From Amphirosellinia nigrospora (Eukaryota > Ascomycota > Sordariomycetes > Xylariales > Xylariaceae): DNA of 64,000 nt. The DNA lies in the NCBI GenBank assembly GCA_004123355.1, contig SCHM01000001.1, forward strand, positions 10,612,193 through 10,676,192, given 5' to 3'. The notes beneath the pieces are model-generated. The model had not been told where the DNA came from. It searched no databases and was given only the letters and a program-made list of their open reading frames with translations. Made by a program: the position numbers and the translations under genes. Positions 25,738-37,526 of this stretch are shown piece by piece; within the stretch, counting starts at the first letter, position 1; every line of letters begins with the position of its first letter.

Positions 25738-26624
25738 ACCAGAAATCCCGGACCAGGCGGCTTAGATAGAGGGGAAAGTCCAAATCGTTGTGATGATGGT
25801 GGGGAACGATAGAGGAAAGACTTGCAACTCGCCGTGATTTGCGCAGTTGGGAGTTGGTTACTGAAGTAGGTTACGTGTCATGAATAAGCCCTACAGGTGC
25901 CGGCGTTGGGAGACGGACCATGCGTGTTTGGAAACATGACTAGATGCATCGACATCAAAAGTGGTGAGCAATCGCAGAGACGTTAGCGAATCCACAGTTG
26001 TCGTAATGCGAGAAATGTATGCTTAGACGACGAACGCTACTAGGTAGATAGGACTTGATCACGCGTCCCATGCGACGACGACGACGACGACCAGTCCGCT
26101 ACGAAATGATAGAAAACAATAACTGATACGATCAGCATCACAATCGCACACGTGAGATCAATGTGGATTATTCGGTACATCGATTAGATACCACCCTTAC
26201 GCAAATCCCAGCGAATCGTTAAGAATCCTCTCTCGTATGTGTTGTTTGTGCATTGCGTACATACATACAATAAGTAGCGTGGCTACGTTGACATGTTCAT
26301 AGCCATTTCCTTTGTCCTTCCAAGGCGAGTGATACTCCGCCCTCACAACTATAGAACCGGCAAGCCTCAAGTAGAGAGCTGTTTGTCCGTCTGTCTCGTC
26401 TCGTTCACGCTTAAGCGCCTTGGTTTGGAGGCCCCAATGCTACCTTCCGGTCCACCTTCCTTCTACACTACGAAATAATCCCGGTATGAGACTAATTCGT
26501 TACTAGTTAGGTAATAACCTTAGGTCTTTGAAGTCATCTCCAATATGTTCACATATGAGAGCCCCGAATTGCAGAGCTGACCCCGCTTTGGGAGCGACGA
26601 AGCGAACGTTGGTTCCAATCCTTA
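25738..26624. other. convergent intergenic region with (CGA)n microsatellite
   Basis: 3' flank of CSN3 and RPA1. A run of about six GAC/CGA units lies at 26073-26091. A 61-codon ORF at 26293-26478 has no support. Otherwise unremarkable. Confidence 0.45.
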
Positions 26625-28809
26625 TCATGAACTGATGCCGAACTGTTTGATCATATCGGCCAGCTTTGCGGCTTCTACCTTGTAATCTAGTTGGTTGGCA
26701 CTCATGACTTGATAGCGAACCCTAAAACGCAAATATCCCGTCAGTTATGTGTAAAATGAGAAAGTGTAGGATATTAAACATGACCGTCCTGCAAGAGAGA
26801 GGGACGAAGAATAGATGGATAGAATGAAACTCACCTTTGGTTCTCGCCATACATGTCCATCTTGGCGCGGCAGCGGAAGCTGAGCTTGGAGCAGTTGGCA
26901 GCTCAAAAATGGCTGGCACCCTGTCCTCATCATTCTCCTTGATCTCCATAAGCTCGTCAGCGGACATGCCCATGACGATACGGCCGACATCGTCGAAGCA
27001 CGAGAGCCAAAGTTGGCCCGTGTGGTCGTTGACGTTGACACTCATGATGTAACGGTACTGTGGACGCGCGTGGTTGACGCTGCACTTCTCACACCGCCAC
27101 GTTCCATCACCCTGGTCGATCACCTTTTTGTTGCAACCTTCGGTGCTGCACGCCGGGTACGCGAAATTCTCCTGCTTGATGTACACGATCGTCGCCTTGA
27201 GCGCAAAGTAATCTGTGTTCTCCATTCCTAGGTTTTCGTCCTTCACTTGCGAGATGCACTTTGTCTGGTCCTGGCGTCCCGTGGCGGCGCCCATGGAAGA
27301 CATATTGTTGTGTGAGTTGAAGTTATCGGTGCGTCCCTGAGAGTCGTACCAACCCTTCAACCGATGCGCTTCTTCGATATCGGGATCCACGGCCATGGTT
27401 CCGGAGGCGAGGAGAGAGAGCGAACGGCCGCCAAAGTCAGAGACCTTTACGCCCTTGAAGGCAACGACTGATTCTGGCTGTGAGCTGAATGTGGTCGCTG
27501 TCTTGCCCCATATTGTGAGGCGAACCGAGAATTGTGAATCGTCAACGAGTGTGAGCTCACGCTTATCATAGGGCTTTCCTGTGCTCTTTGCAGTTATCTG
27601 TGACACCTCGCCAACTTCCTTGAGTACGCCTACGACATCTACTGTGGCGTCCTTCTCAACGGACTGAAGGTCGGAAATGCTTATAAAATTAAAGCGAACC
27701 TGAGGGACGCTGGACTGGTCCTCGGCCTTCTCGATGACTGTCTCGCGCTCAAAAGCGAGCTCGTAATCGTTGGGAAGATTCGAAAACTGCTTTTTGGCTA
27801 GATTGACTTTGCACGTACTGATATAGTAGACTTGGCCTTCTTGTAAGATATCGTAAAACGCATCGCATTGTTCGTTGAACCCCGTTGCCTTGATCTCGCC
27901 ACTCTCGTCAAGGAGATTTACTGAAAATAACTTGCCCTCGCCAGATGCTTTATGCCAGGTTTTGATGTCTGATTTTGATGTGACGCGAGCCTTGATAGTC
28001 CACTTATGTGCATAGGGAGAGATTGACTCGATGGGGTAAATGACAATGTTCCACGAGTATTAGAGGCAGCAGTATTCCACCGCCACCACCTCCCGGCCCC
28101 ATGCGAGATGACATGGGTTCCGTCTTCACAGGCGCCGAGGACTCAGTCTTGGCGCCATAGAAACCGGAGCCACCAATGGCGGTGTTGGCGGGTTGTGCTT
28201 TGGCCTCGAAGGGAGCGGGTTCGCCATTCTATCATGAATGCCGAGCTCAGTGGCCACCTCGAGTTCGAGAATGATCAAGATACTGCTAAGCGTCAGCGCC
28301 TAGCTCCTATAGGGGACCGCATCACGAACTTCTTTCCCTTGACGGCATTCGCCCTGGTATGACTTCAACCCGGACAATACAAGCTCGAACGAGCTGCTCA
28401 TCGTGTATTACATGGTTGGCCTCTATTGGACGATGTGATGAGCCCAGGGATTTCGTGACCTATACACGAGTGGAATGGCTTGCTTACGGGTTGCCAGCAT
28501 ACACTGGACATAATTCCTGATATCGCTAAGTACAACTCGATAGCGCTCCTGTTGGGCTGGGGCGCCAGGCGCTTGGGCATTCAACGGCTTGATCTGAAGA
28601 CACTGGAGGACGGGCACCGGGAATCTCTGGTCGACGTTCATCGGGTCGCTAAAGACGGCCCTAGATTGTTGGGTCAGCCTTTGTGATCAAATCCAACCCT
28701 GCCACCATCCACCATCCACCATATCAAAACCCAACGAGGCAAGGGGTAGGTAGGGTACGCACTCTAATGCGCCTTGCGTGATAGCCTGCTGTGCCGCGGC
28801 GACCGACAT
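26625..28809 (-). CDS. rfa1: replication protein A large subunit (RPA1/RFA1)
   Basis: Exons 28809-28763, 28660-28488, 28422-28330, 28282-26835 and 26721-26625 give about 620 residues after restoring five bases. RPA1 is the 70-kDa ssDNA-binding subunit for replication, repair and recombination in the nucleus. Domains in order: N-terminal DBD-F (RFPVPVLQCLQIKPL, VQCMLATQANHVIHD), a Gly-rich linker, DBD-A (YPIESISPYAHKWTIKARVT, SGEGKLFSVNLLDESGEIKA), DBD-B (VDVVGVLKEVGEVSQITAKS) and DBD-C with a four-cysteine zinc ribbon (YPACSTEGC ... WRCEKCSV). The tail ends AAKLADMIKQFGISS. Breaks lie near 28364, 28224, 28075, 28049 and 26902; every corrected junction is in phase. Since RPA1 is essential, these are unlikely to be real null mutations. 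An ACGCGT element lies 123 bp upstream of the start. Confidence 0.93.
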
Positions 28810-28931
28810 CTTGACTTGACCTTGATCTTGAGCCTTGATAGTGAATCGTATGTGTGTATCTTTTACGGGCAATCTAAGAGCTCTTGGTGCTCTTGGTGTT
28901 GACGGTATTAGAGGACTTTACTAATTACAGA

Positions 28932-28937
28932 ACGCGT
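28932..28937. promoter_or_regulatory. MCB-like element (ACGCGT) upstream of RPA1
   Basis: ACGCGT is the MluI cell-cycle box bound by MBF-type factors at G1/S genes, including RFA1 in yeast. It sits 123 bp upstream of the RPA1 start codon. The hexamer also occurs elsewhere in this window, so context is the only support. Confidence 0.35.
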
Positions 28938-29462
28938 CGGGCTACGAAAAGTCGCGTCTCAGCTATGTCCTCATTAAAGTTCCCATTTGGGCGGCATGTG
29001 GGGACGCGGGGTGATCCAGCAGCTGCCAGCAGGCAGCAGTGGCCAAGGTATCCCTGTTAGGCGGTGGACATTATCACCCCTCATGAGCGCAGCTACAGGA
29101 CTAGGTAAGACCTTCGGACGTCATCCCCCGCAGCAGTCCTCCACCAGAGCTCCTTGGCCGCTGCTACTTACACGCCTACAAGCAGCGCTGAGCTGGTAAT
29201 CCTACACAATAGGCAGCCGCTTGTGAAACAGCATTAAGGGTCCTTCAACTGGTGTAAATATAACTTCGTGCCTACATAGAGCTTACGTTGCCTGTTGATT
29301 TTACATCTATCTGTCTCTATGGTCCAGACTAATTTCCAAGCTCCCACATTTCATACTGCATCCTTTCAAAGGAATAGCTGAAGTTAGATTATTGTGACGT
29401 CTTCTTATACAGCAGTTGCAAAAACACAACAACTACTAGAGGTGCCCCCAACAACATTAGCT

Positions 29463-30616
29463 ATGGCAGACCAAGACATTGCGACAAGAGCTCCAGAGAG
29501 CGATGCGCAAGAATCCCCGGCACCTGCTGGGTCACCAGATGAGGCCGGCCCTGTCATGAGCGAGCATTGCACCACTGACCGGCCTACACGTATGTAGATG
29601 CGCTTCATCTATTATGTGTACTTTAATAGACTAACCTGTGATATAGCGAGCGGTGAGGCCCCAAAGGGAGAGATCAGGAAACTCGGCGGATTGATGTATT
29701 TCCCAGTCCAGCCCATCGCTCACGAAAACTTGAAGTGTGCTAATATCAACACAGGTCTACCTCACGAAACCCGAATCGTATCCTTCGAATCCATCGAAAC
29801 TACTTCTATTGCTGACCGGCGGCACCGGCCTTAAATCAATGAACAATCAAATCCAGGCCGACAGATTCGCAAGTGAAGGCTACGTAGTGGTTATGCCTGA
29901 TCTATTCGACGGCGACCCAGCACCCAATTCAGCAGCCCTTCCTGAGTCTGAAACGCAGACTACCTCACTCCTCGAGACGTTCAAGCTAAAAGCCGCCGAA
30001 ACTGCCAAATCTTTCATCATTGATATGTGGATGGCACGCCATACCGAGGAAAAAATCCTTCCAATATTAGAAAAAGTCATTCACGCATGTGAAGGGGAGT
30101 TTGCAGATGCGGTAGGGAACGGTGGCGGCATCTACGCCGTGGGTTACTGCATCGGCGGTCGATATGTACTATTGCTGGCCAGCGAGCGGACTGCCAGTCA
30201 GACAAGCTGGACCGGCGCTCAGAAACAAGCAGACGAGGAGGCTGGCGAGGGGCAGGGCCCTGCAAGGAAGGGACCACTCATCAAGGCTGGTGCTCTAGCG
30301 CATGCTACTCTTGTGTCGTCCGAAGATTTCAGCAGCCTGAAATCTCCAATAAGCTTGGTTTGCGTCGAGAGCGATCCATGTTCCCGACGAGGTTCGCATA
30401 GCCGGCGAGGATGCTATGTCGAAGAGCAACCTAGAACATGAAGTCCAGGTCTATCCAGGTGTACCACACGGTGAGCTAAACCTGCCTTGAGTGAACAAGG
30501 TAAACCCTACTAACAAATGCCAGGTTCGCAGTTGTTGGCGACTATGCCGACAGTAACATCAGGAAGCTCAGGCTACAGCGTACGAGCAGATGTTAAAATG
30601 GTTAAATGAGCACTGA
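29463..30616 (+). CDS. dienelactone hydrolase family protein
   Basis: Exons 29463-29589, 29647-29695, 29755-30470 and 30524-30616 give about 329 residues after restoring five bases. It is an alpha/beta hydrolase: LLLLLTGGTGLKS strand and oxyanion region, FASEGYVVVMPDLFDGDPAP, nucleophile elbow GYCIGGRY with the catalytic cysteine, an acidic residue after SLVCVES, and the histidine at GVPHG. A Cys-Asp-His triad defines dienelactone hydrolases; fungal cytosolic homologues are mostly of unknown substrate. The family's typical start may be the internal MSEHCTTDRPT (29556). The upstream in-frame ATG at 29463 adds a low-complexity Ala/Pro/Glu stretch. Breaks: near 29693, 30376, 30384, 30523 and 30565. 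It is convergent with the quinone oxidoreductase, 181 bp apart. Confidence 0.85.
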
Positions 30617-30797
30617 GAAGTCAAAATTGGGTCGTTTGGGTTTGGCGTTGGCGGATTGCGTGATTGTTCGATGATAAAAACAGACACCAGGTATTCATGC
30701 ACTAGGGTAGAGGATCGAACTAGCAAGACTTTTCTTAGCAGGCATAAATCTCATCATACACAGTACAAAAGTCTCCGTGAGACTTTCACTGTCTGCA

Positions 30798-31983
30798 CTA
30801 TGGAACTGTGCAAATAATCTTGCCTGTCGTCACGTTTTTCTCCATCAACTCGTGGGCCTTGATGATTTCCTCCATGGTAAATACAGAATCGACCTTGACC
30901 TTCAGTTTTCCGTTCTCGAAATCTGGTATATACTCGGCCAGCCTATCCTTCAACCTACCCTGATACTCGGGGTCACGGCTACGCAGCGTAGATCCCCAAC
31001 TCGTATGCGCTTGAATAGCAGCATGCCGATATCGACGCCCTCAAGCTTAGAGCCGCCCATCAAGCCCAGCATGACCAGCGCCCATCCCTCGCCGCGGCGA
31101 CCATGTTCTTCTGGAAGTAACTCGCGCCCACGAAATCGACAATCAGATCGACGCCCTTGCCGCCCGTGGCCTCCAGGATTCCCTGCGCCCAATCCTTCTT
31201 CGCGTCCTTGTAATTAAACGCCTTCGTAGCGCCGAGCTCGGTCTCGATGAAGCGACACTTCTCATCGCTGCCCGCGGTCGCGTACACGGCGGACGCGCCC
31301 GCGTCCAGCGACAGCTGGATACCCGCGATGCTGACGCCGCTGGCGCCCGCGTGCCAGAGCACGGACTTCCCCTGGCGAACTCGCCCACGAAATGCAGCGC
31401 CTGCGTCGCCGTCATGAAGGTCTCGGGATCCCGGCCGCGACCTCCCAGGACAGGAAGTCGGGCTTGCGCAGCAGCATCCGCACGTCCACGGCGATGTACT
31501 CGGCGTACGCGCCGCCGTAGGCGAGGCCGAAGACGGCGTCGCCTTCGTGAAGTTTCTCGTCGTCCTTGGTGGTGGATGAGGGGAGGGCGGGCCCGAAGCT
31601 CTCGATCACCCCGCTGAACTCGACGCCCAGCGTCGGCGGAGCCTGCGGAGGGACGGGATACAGCCCCTCGCGCTGCAGGAGGTCCATGCGGTTTAGTCCG
31701 AAGGCTTTTACGCGCACGAGGACCTCGCCTTCTTTGGGCGTGGGCTTTGGGGTTGCCGCGTTGATGAAGAGGGAGCTGGCTGGCCCTTTGCCATCTTTAA
31801 TGTCTATGTCATGGCTTGTTAGTAGTGGAATTGGAATTGGATTGTCTCTTTCAGCGAGGATTGATTGTGAAATTGTAAGTAGTAGTTGTAGAGTTGATTG
31901 TTAGATAGGTTGATAAGTGAAATGAGGTCATCGTGAGTGAGGGGTTCACGATACATACCAACTGCTTTCATGGTTGCGCCCAT
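30798..31983 (-). CDS. NADPH:quinone oxidoreductase, PIG3-type MDR
   Basis: Exons 31983-31959 and 31803-30798 give about 344 residues after restoring four bases. It is a zinc-free medium-chain dehydrogenase: N-terminal GroES-like part with VRVKAFGLNRMDLLQREGLY and LGVEFSGVIE, then a Rossmann domain with VLWHAGASGVSIAGIQL, AVYATAGSDEKCRFIETELG and GVDLIVDFVGASYFQKN. The AGASGV nucleotide loop and the RMDLLQR(E/Q)G motif resemble the PIG3/TP53I3 quinone reductases, which use NADPH to reduce quinones in the cytosol. The zinc-ligand cysteines of alcohol dehydrogenases are absent. Frame breaks lie in homopolymers at 31425-31427, 31369-31372, 31075-31076 and 30994-30997. The first exon is 25 nt; MGATMKAV could also start at the second Met (31971). 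Confidence 0.88.
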
Positions 31984-32875
31984 CTTCGAAATTATTTATT
32001 CTTTGGCGATGTCTTTTTCCCTAAGTAGTTTGAGCCTGTTGTGAAATAGATGAATCAGATGCGTAGTTCGGAAAATGTATCCAGAAGACCAAGTTCTGGC
32101 TATTGATTTTCTTTGTTTCACGTAGTTATGACTTTGTTGTTGACGAGGCAGTGACATCACCTTTTATTTTATACTAGACCTACTTACCTACCTATCCACG
32201 GTACTAGGCACGGTAAATCACGTAAACGGGCATTCAAATTCCCGGCTATCTATTTGTTTGGGCGACGATTTCTAAGATGCTTTCATTAGTAAGACTCTCC
32301 GATTAGCTTCATAGTGCCTCCTAGCCGTATAGGTAACTCGCATTCGCTTGGGCAAATAAAGTCTCCGAATCCCGGAAGCGGATCGGGGGGCAAAACCTCG
32401 ACGCACCCTAAAAATAGGCCCGGCATCCATAACCCAGTATCATTGATCTTATAGAAATTCTGGTATCTACTAAGTTGGAATATCATGGTAACCGTAGACA
32501 CTGACAAATTACACAATCTGTCGCGGCTGGTTCTTCAGTACATTGTCTCTCCCCGCTAATGGCTCGCTAACCATATTCAGGTTGGTCCCTACTGCAGCGA
32601 TTGAGTAGCCAAAGCTGAGCTTGGATAATAATCTTACGTCTTTATGATGCGAGATGTACGTCTTGTTCCAAAGGCACTACGACGTGATAATCATTAAGTA
32701 GCTTTATTAATTGCGCACTTCAGACTACAACTAGTAGCCCACCTCCACAATAAAAGGGAAACCGAGCCGGACATACCCTCACAATACCAAATCTCTATAC
32801 CTAACGTGAACGTGTATAGATGAGTATAAAGGGAAAAACATAGTCGTGAATCATAAAACCTAGGCGGGTGGCATT
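31984..32875. other. intergenic stretch
   Basis: Upstream of the quinone reductase and downstream of the kinase gene. A 76-codon minus-strand ORF at 32286-32516 has no recognisable motif. Confidence 0.45.
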
Positions 32876-35800
32876 CTATCCTAATCCTTCGCGTTGTTGG
32901 AAGTTCTGCGGGTTTGGTACGGGTTTCGTTGAGGCTTCGGGGGGGACTAGTCCGAATACCCTATTGAAATGGCTTTCGAAGGACTCGTGCCCTAAACCGA
33001 ACTCATCAAGGTTATCTGTACTCATACCTTCAAATTCATGAGAAGTCTTAAGGCCAAACTCGTCAGTCGCTGACAGCGTAGTCGAAGCACTCAGTTGATA
33101 TTCATAAGACATGGTCGAAAACGCGCTATCATCGAAGACAGGCGACGGTCCGTCAGATACCGGAACAGAGAAATCCCGGGCTGTTTTCCGGAAACCTTGG
33201 ACAAGGTCCATGCACGCCTGGATGGTCGACGTATTCTGTCCCGTCTCATGGCAATCTTGGAGGCGAATCTGGAGATAGGATTGAAATTGAGATAATGAGT
33301 CAATGCCATGACAAGGACTCGGTTCTGTATTTGAGACAGGGGTAACATCTTCGCAGTCTAGACATCCGAGGTCAGTGAACTAATATTAAAGATTATATGA
33401 TGGGTAAAAACTGACATGGCGATGGAAGATCCGCTGCTGCATCAAGTCGAAAGATGATTCGGTAAATATCATTCCCACTTTTCTTCATCCGAGCGAAGAC
33501 GCGTTTTTTTCTTAAGTTGAATTACCTGCTGTGCATCGATTTTCCCGATGCCCTGTTCAGTATTGCTTTGGATAAGACACGGTGTCGCAGATCGCTGATG
33601 TTGGCGAAAATCCAAAGCGTCTTCAAATTCGGTGAGGCAACGAGGGCATTGATAATTCTGGGAAGCGTGCCGACGATAAAGATGTTCCCTTAATGCCAAT
33701 CAGTCATCGCTCGCAATATAACGTTGTCTCACAATACATACTTTAGTCGGTGTATTGTCCAGCCTGGGCCGGGTCCAAGACAGCATTTCCACTCTTTCGT
33801 AGTTAAATATTTGTCTCCTGAGTTCTTGTAGAATGGGCATGCGAATGTTCTGGGCTTAGAAAGAAGTGTTGTTGAACTCGCAAGTTTGGGAGTGATTCGT
33901 GCATTTGCAAGCAAAGAAATATCACTTAGGTGTGGACTCGTTTCCGCATTCCTTCGAAGAGACTCTCCTCGTCTTTGGAATTTGGTTTTGCGGGGGCAGT
34001 CGTCTTCATCAGGGTCAGTTATGCTGCTAAAGCCTCTTCTCCGACTAGGTCGTGTCTGAAAACTGGGTGCTGACAAATGGGTAGCTTCTGAAATGCCCGT
34101 TTTGAAAATGTCGTTCGGCGGTTCTTGCGCGGATGAGTCTTGGTTACTTTGGAAATCATATAATTGCTGGCCGATATAATCGTCGAGCCATTGGCTTGAG
34201 GTTGGGGCACTTGAACCTAGCGCCATTGTTGGGTCTCTATGCAGACTGGTTTCTAGAGCTGTCTCTTTTGAACTCGCCATGTAGGCTAAGAACATTTGAG
34301 CTGTGATCTTTAGGGTGAGCGAATTACTGGAAGTCGATAAATCAGCAATACGGGGGTTGTTATTGTCGCGGTGAATAGTTGTGGTCTGTAATGGTGGCTT
34401 CTGTGGCCGAGGCACTGCCACTGTGTACGCTGGTGTCTCGAGACATCGTTGATATAGCTGCCGAAGAACCTTGACAAGAACCTCACTTGTGAGCCTGTTG
34501 TGCTTATCCACATTGAGGAGATAACGGCGAATCAAATGCAAAAGGTCTCTTAGATAAGGGCTAGCATTTGAGTCGCAGGAGAGGCTTTCGATGCACTATA
34601 CGTTGAAAGTTAGGTTATTGTTTGCACACACACATATATACACACAGAGGGAGGGAGGGAGAAAGGGAGAGAAGAGAGATAAACTAACATGAAGAACCAT
34701 AGTTTAAAGCAGGGAGCAGGCGTAGTATCCGGAGCAGAGCTAACCATATCGAAGAAAGTATCATCATTAATATTGTTTCGCCCCCTGAGTTGGTTCGATT
34801 TCCGTCGCATGAGCCCAAAGTACACCAGGCCATCCCACCCTCTCAGCAACCATGTCACAGTCTCAAGAAGAACGCATCCTAGGGACCATATATCGGCACA
34901 ACTATCTACTACACATCTAGTCAGCAGCTGTCATTTTAAAAATTAGGAGAAGCGTCTAAGGCATGCCAACGCAAAGAGAAGTTTCTCGAGTCTCAAAACA
35001 GCCTAAAGAAGAAGATAGCTCTAAGAGCGACTTACTGCGGCCTTCAATCCGATGTTCAGGAGATTGATAAGTCGGCGTAAATCCATTTGGAATACCACCT
35101 CCATGGGTAGCGACATTGAACTCTCGGAAACGCCAAAATCTCCAATCTTCCAAACAAGACGACTGCCTTGCCGGCCGCTCCCAAAAAGGAGGATATTCTC
35201 TGCTTTTATGTCCCCATGGTAGGCACCTATGTGGATAGCTTTACGCTTATGACCGCGATCATTATTTCCTTCGTACGTCTTCTTGGGTTGATTGTGAATT
35301 TCAAGTAAAGCATCTGCTATGCCGAGAGATTGTTGGGCCACCCAGGTTAATACATGAGCATTGGCTGTAGGTTGTGGGTGCGCCCTCCAAAAGGAGCGTA
35401 GACTACCACCCCTAGCCCAGGGGAAAAGCAAATAGAAACAGCCAGCATGCCGGAACGCAGCGAGGAGCCTAACAATGTGTTCGTGAGGATAGTTGGTAAA
35501 TGCGTGGAGTGCTCTCGCCTCTCGTTTGAAGTCTTCTATCCTGGCGGATTGAAGCTTTTTCAGTGCAAATATATTTTTCCGCGTTTCCTGCTAGTACTGA
35601 TTAGCGCTTCTAACTAACAACCAGCAACTGATCGGATGCCTCCTAAACCCCGAGCAAACTTTGAGGCTCGCCGATAGAAAATAGGGGTAAAACTTACAAT
35701 AGTGTCTTGAAAGTCATGGTGGCAAGGAGAGATCCAGATTTTCGAAATGCAACTGAACCCAAGACCGGGCCCGCATTCAAGCATATTATCGTGGCCAATT

Positions 35801-35940
35801 CTGTGAAAGGGAGTATAAGGGTGGCGTCGAAGTCATATAAAGGAACATTTTCGAAAAATTCGGCAAAGATTCGCAATTGCTTGCTTGGCTCCTGGCAAGA
35901 CGTATCGATTTTTTTATCCCAAAGTTTCGGCTGCAATTGA
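32876..35940 (-). CDS. Ser/Thr protein kinase with C-terminal C2H2-like region
   Basis: Exons read on the minus strand: about 35940-35698, 35587-35036, 34908-34689, 34595-33742, 33688-33416 and 33357-32876. The kinase domain has a Gly-rich region after LILPFTELA, a lysine in IFALKKLQSA, a catalytic loop AYHGDIKAENILL (HGD variant of HRD), DFG in VWKIGDFGVSE, an activation segment ending YQSPEHR and DIWSLGCVLLE. A low-complexity linker follows. Then a zinc-finger region opens with FACPFYKNSGDKYL and WTIHRLKEHLYRRH and continues with the finger QCPRCLTEFEDALDFRQHQR. This two-part architecture recurs in Pezizomycotina; function unknown. Catalytic residues are present, so activity is likely. Frame breaks near 35740, 35120, 34596 and 33480. 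The N-terminus is unresolved and may extend toward 36500. Confidence 0.78.
34620..34680. repeat. simple-sequence tract in kinase intron
   Basis: CACACACATATATACACACA followed by GAGGGAGGGAGG-type purine units. It lies in the intron between kinase exons ending at 34689 and beginning at 34595. Confidence 0.7.
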
Positions 35941-37526
35941 GATAGACGACAATGAATAGGAAGGTGAAGGGGCGGATCAAATCATGAAATGAAACTTGAG
36001 GAAATGGAGGAATGCGGTGAAAGAGAGGTGAGACCAAGTCTGAATGATGGTACCTAATGTAATGAAAGGAATAAGCATATCGCGATGGCAAGTAGCATCG
36101 AGTCGTCCCGAATACTGAAGCAAGAAAAGATCTGAAGAACCCGGTAACGCCTGCAAGAACTAAAGAACATGTGCACTCGTTAGAGCCCACCTTGAGCGGT
36201 GGTTGCACAAAGATCGAGACAGGACTCATCAAAGAGCTGTCCCCAACACGGTCTCGTGTTATCCTGTGTGCGGGAGTGGTCTGCACAGCATAGTGTGCCC
36301 CTTGTCGGAGACTGGCAAAAGCCAGACATGTGCGTTGAAACGCTGAATCCTCTGTTACCAAGAACTCGTGACCCCCACTATCACTGCAGTTCGAGCACTT
36401 GATTTCCCTATTACCAAGAAACCCCAGCCAGCAGATCCCAGATCCGTGGCAATGGTTCCGTCGACCAGTAGGAAAAGGGGCAAAGGCCCCAGGACCCCCA
36501 TACCAATCGTGTCCGGCAAGCTTAACAACGTTGACATGAGTCGAAGGGGGCATATTGTCGCACGTAAGACACCTGTATTAGATTGGGCTAACAGAAGTAT
36601 CTCCGGGCGACGAAAAGCCGCAAGTCGGAATCACCGAAGGTGGAAGCTCAGATTTACCTAGGAAACTAGGCCATACAAGAGGAGCTGGATGTGGGTTTGA
36701 TAATTATCTTGACTTTGTAGGCGTAATGTTACGAAATAGCTGAATTCCTTGGCACGACAAGTAACGCAGCTGGAGGCTGAGAGCAGAATAAGATTGTTGG
36801 AGAGTAAAATTAAAACAATGCTTCCGTGTGCCTAGGTAGCCATATAACTATATATTGTTGCCTGGCACTTAGTAGACACTACCTACTAAACGTCTGGGGG
36901 TTTCATAAGAAGTTATTGCGCAGCTGCGCATTTCATAGGGCTTGTGCGGCTTCTGATAGGTGGAGGGACAAGGGATATGCATGCAGCTCCGCCTTGCCAC
37001 TGAGCCCGCGAACCGCTCTTTCCGTCTTGCTTACATGTAGGCAATATGGTAAATCATAGATACTAATATTGAACATTTGCGACACATATAGAGCTCAAAA
37101 TTTACCCTCGGCGCCTCGGGTTTATGAAAGCAATGTACTTTATATGCCTATCGAACGGAGAATAACACGATTTTGGCTGGGTGAATGATCAAGGACAACG
37201 TTCTGTTGTTGTGAGCAGTTATGGTTGAGCACGAGATGATGTAATATAGCTGCCAATCGTTATAGCACTTAACTCGTTTACTAAGAGTTTCTAAACTAAG
37301 TTGTGTTATTTTATTAAACAACACTGAACATACCTATAATACGTGACTAACCCAACCTACCTAAGCAGCTTCATCTCTTCCCCACGGACGATAAGCATGG
37401 GATCAAATTGGCGATTGGCGAGAATCACATTATACAGGCATTTACCGTAGCAAGCTGGCACAGTTCACCTCCGCACAAAATGATCATGAGCTTGGACTTA
37501 AGCTTAATCTGAATTTAATGCATGTC
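35941..37526. other. unassigned region upstream of the kinase
   Basis: A minus-strand open frame of 255 codons (35786-36553) overlaps the kinase N-terminal exon in another frame. Its length suggests part may be coding for the kinase N-terminus, but I could not find a splice-consistent model. 36660-37526 shows nothing. Confidence 0.35.

Noticed and set aside
35786-36553. 255-codon minus-strand ORF upstream of the kinase
   Set aside because: No domain or signal, and it overlaps the kinase N-lobe exon in another frame; treated as non-coding or unresolved kinase N-terminus.
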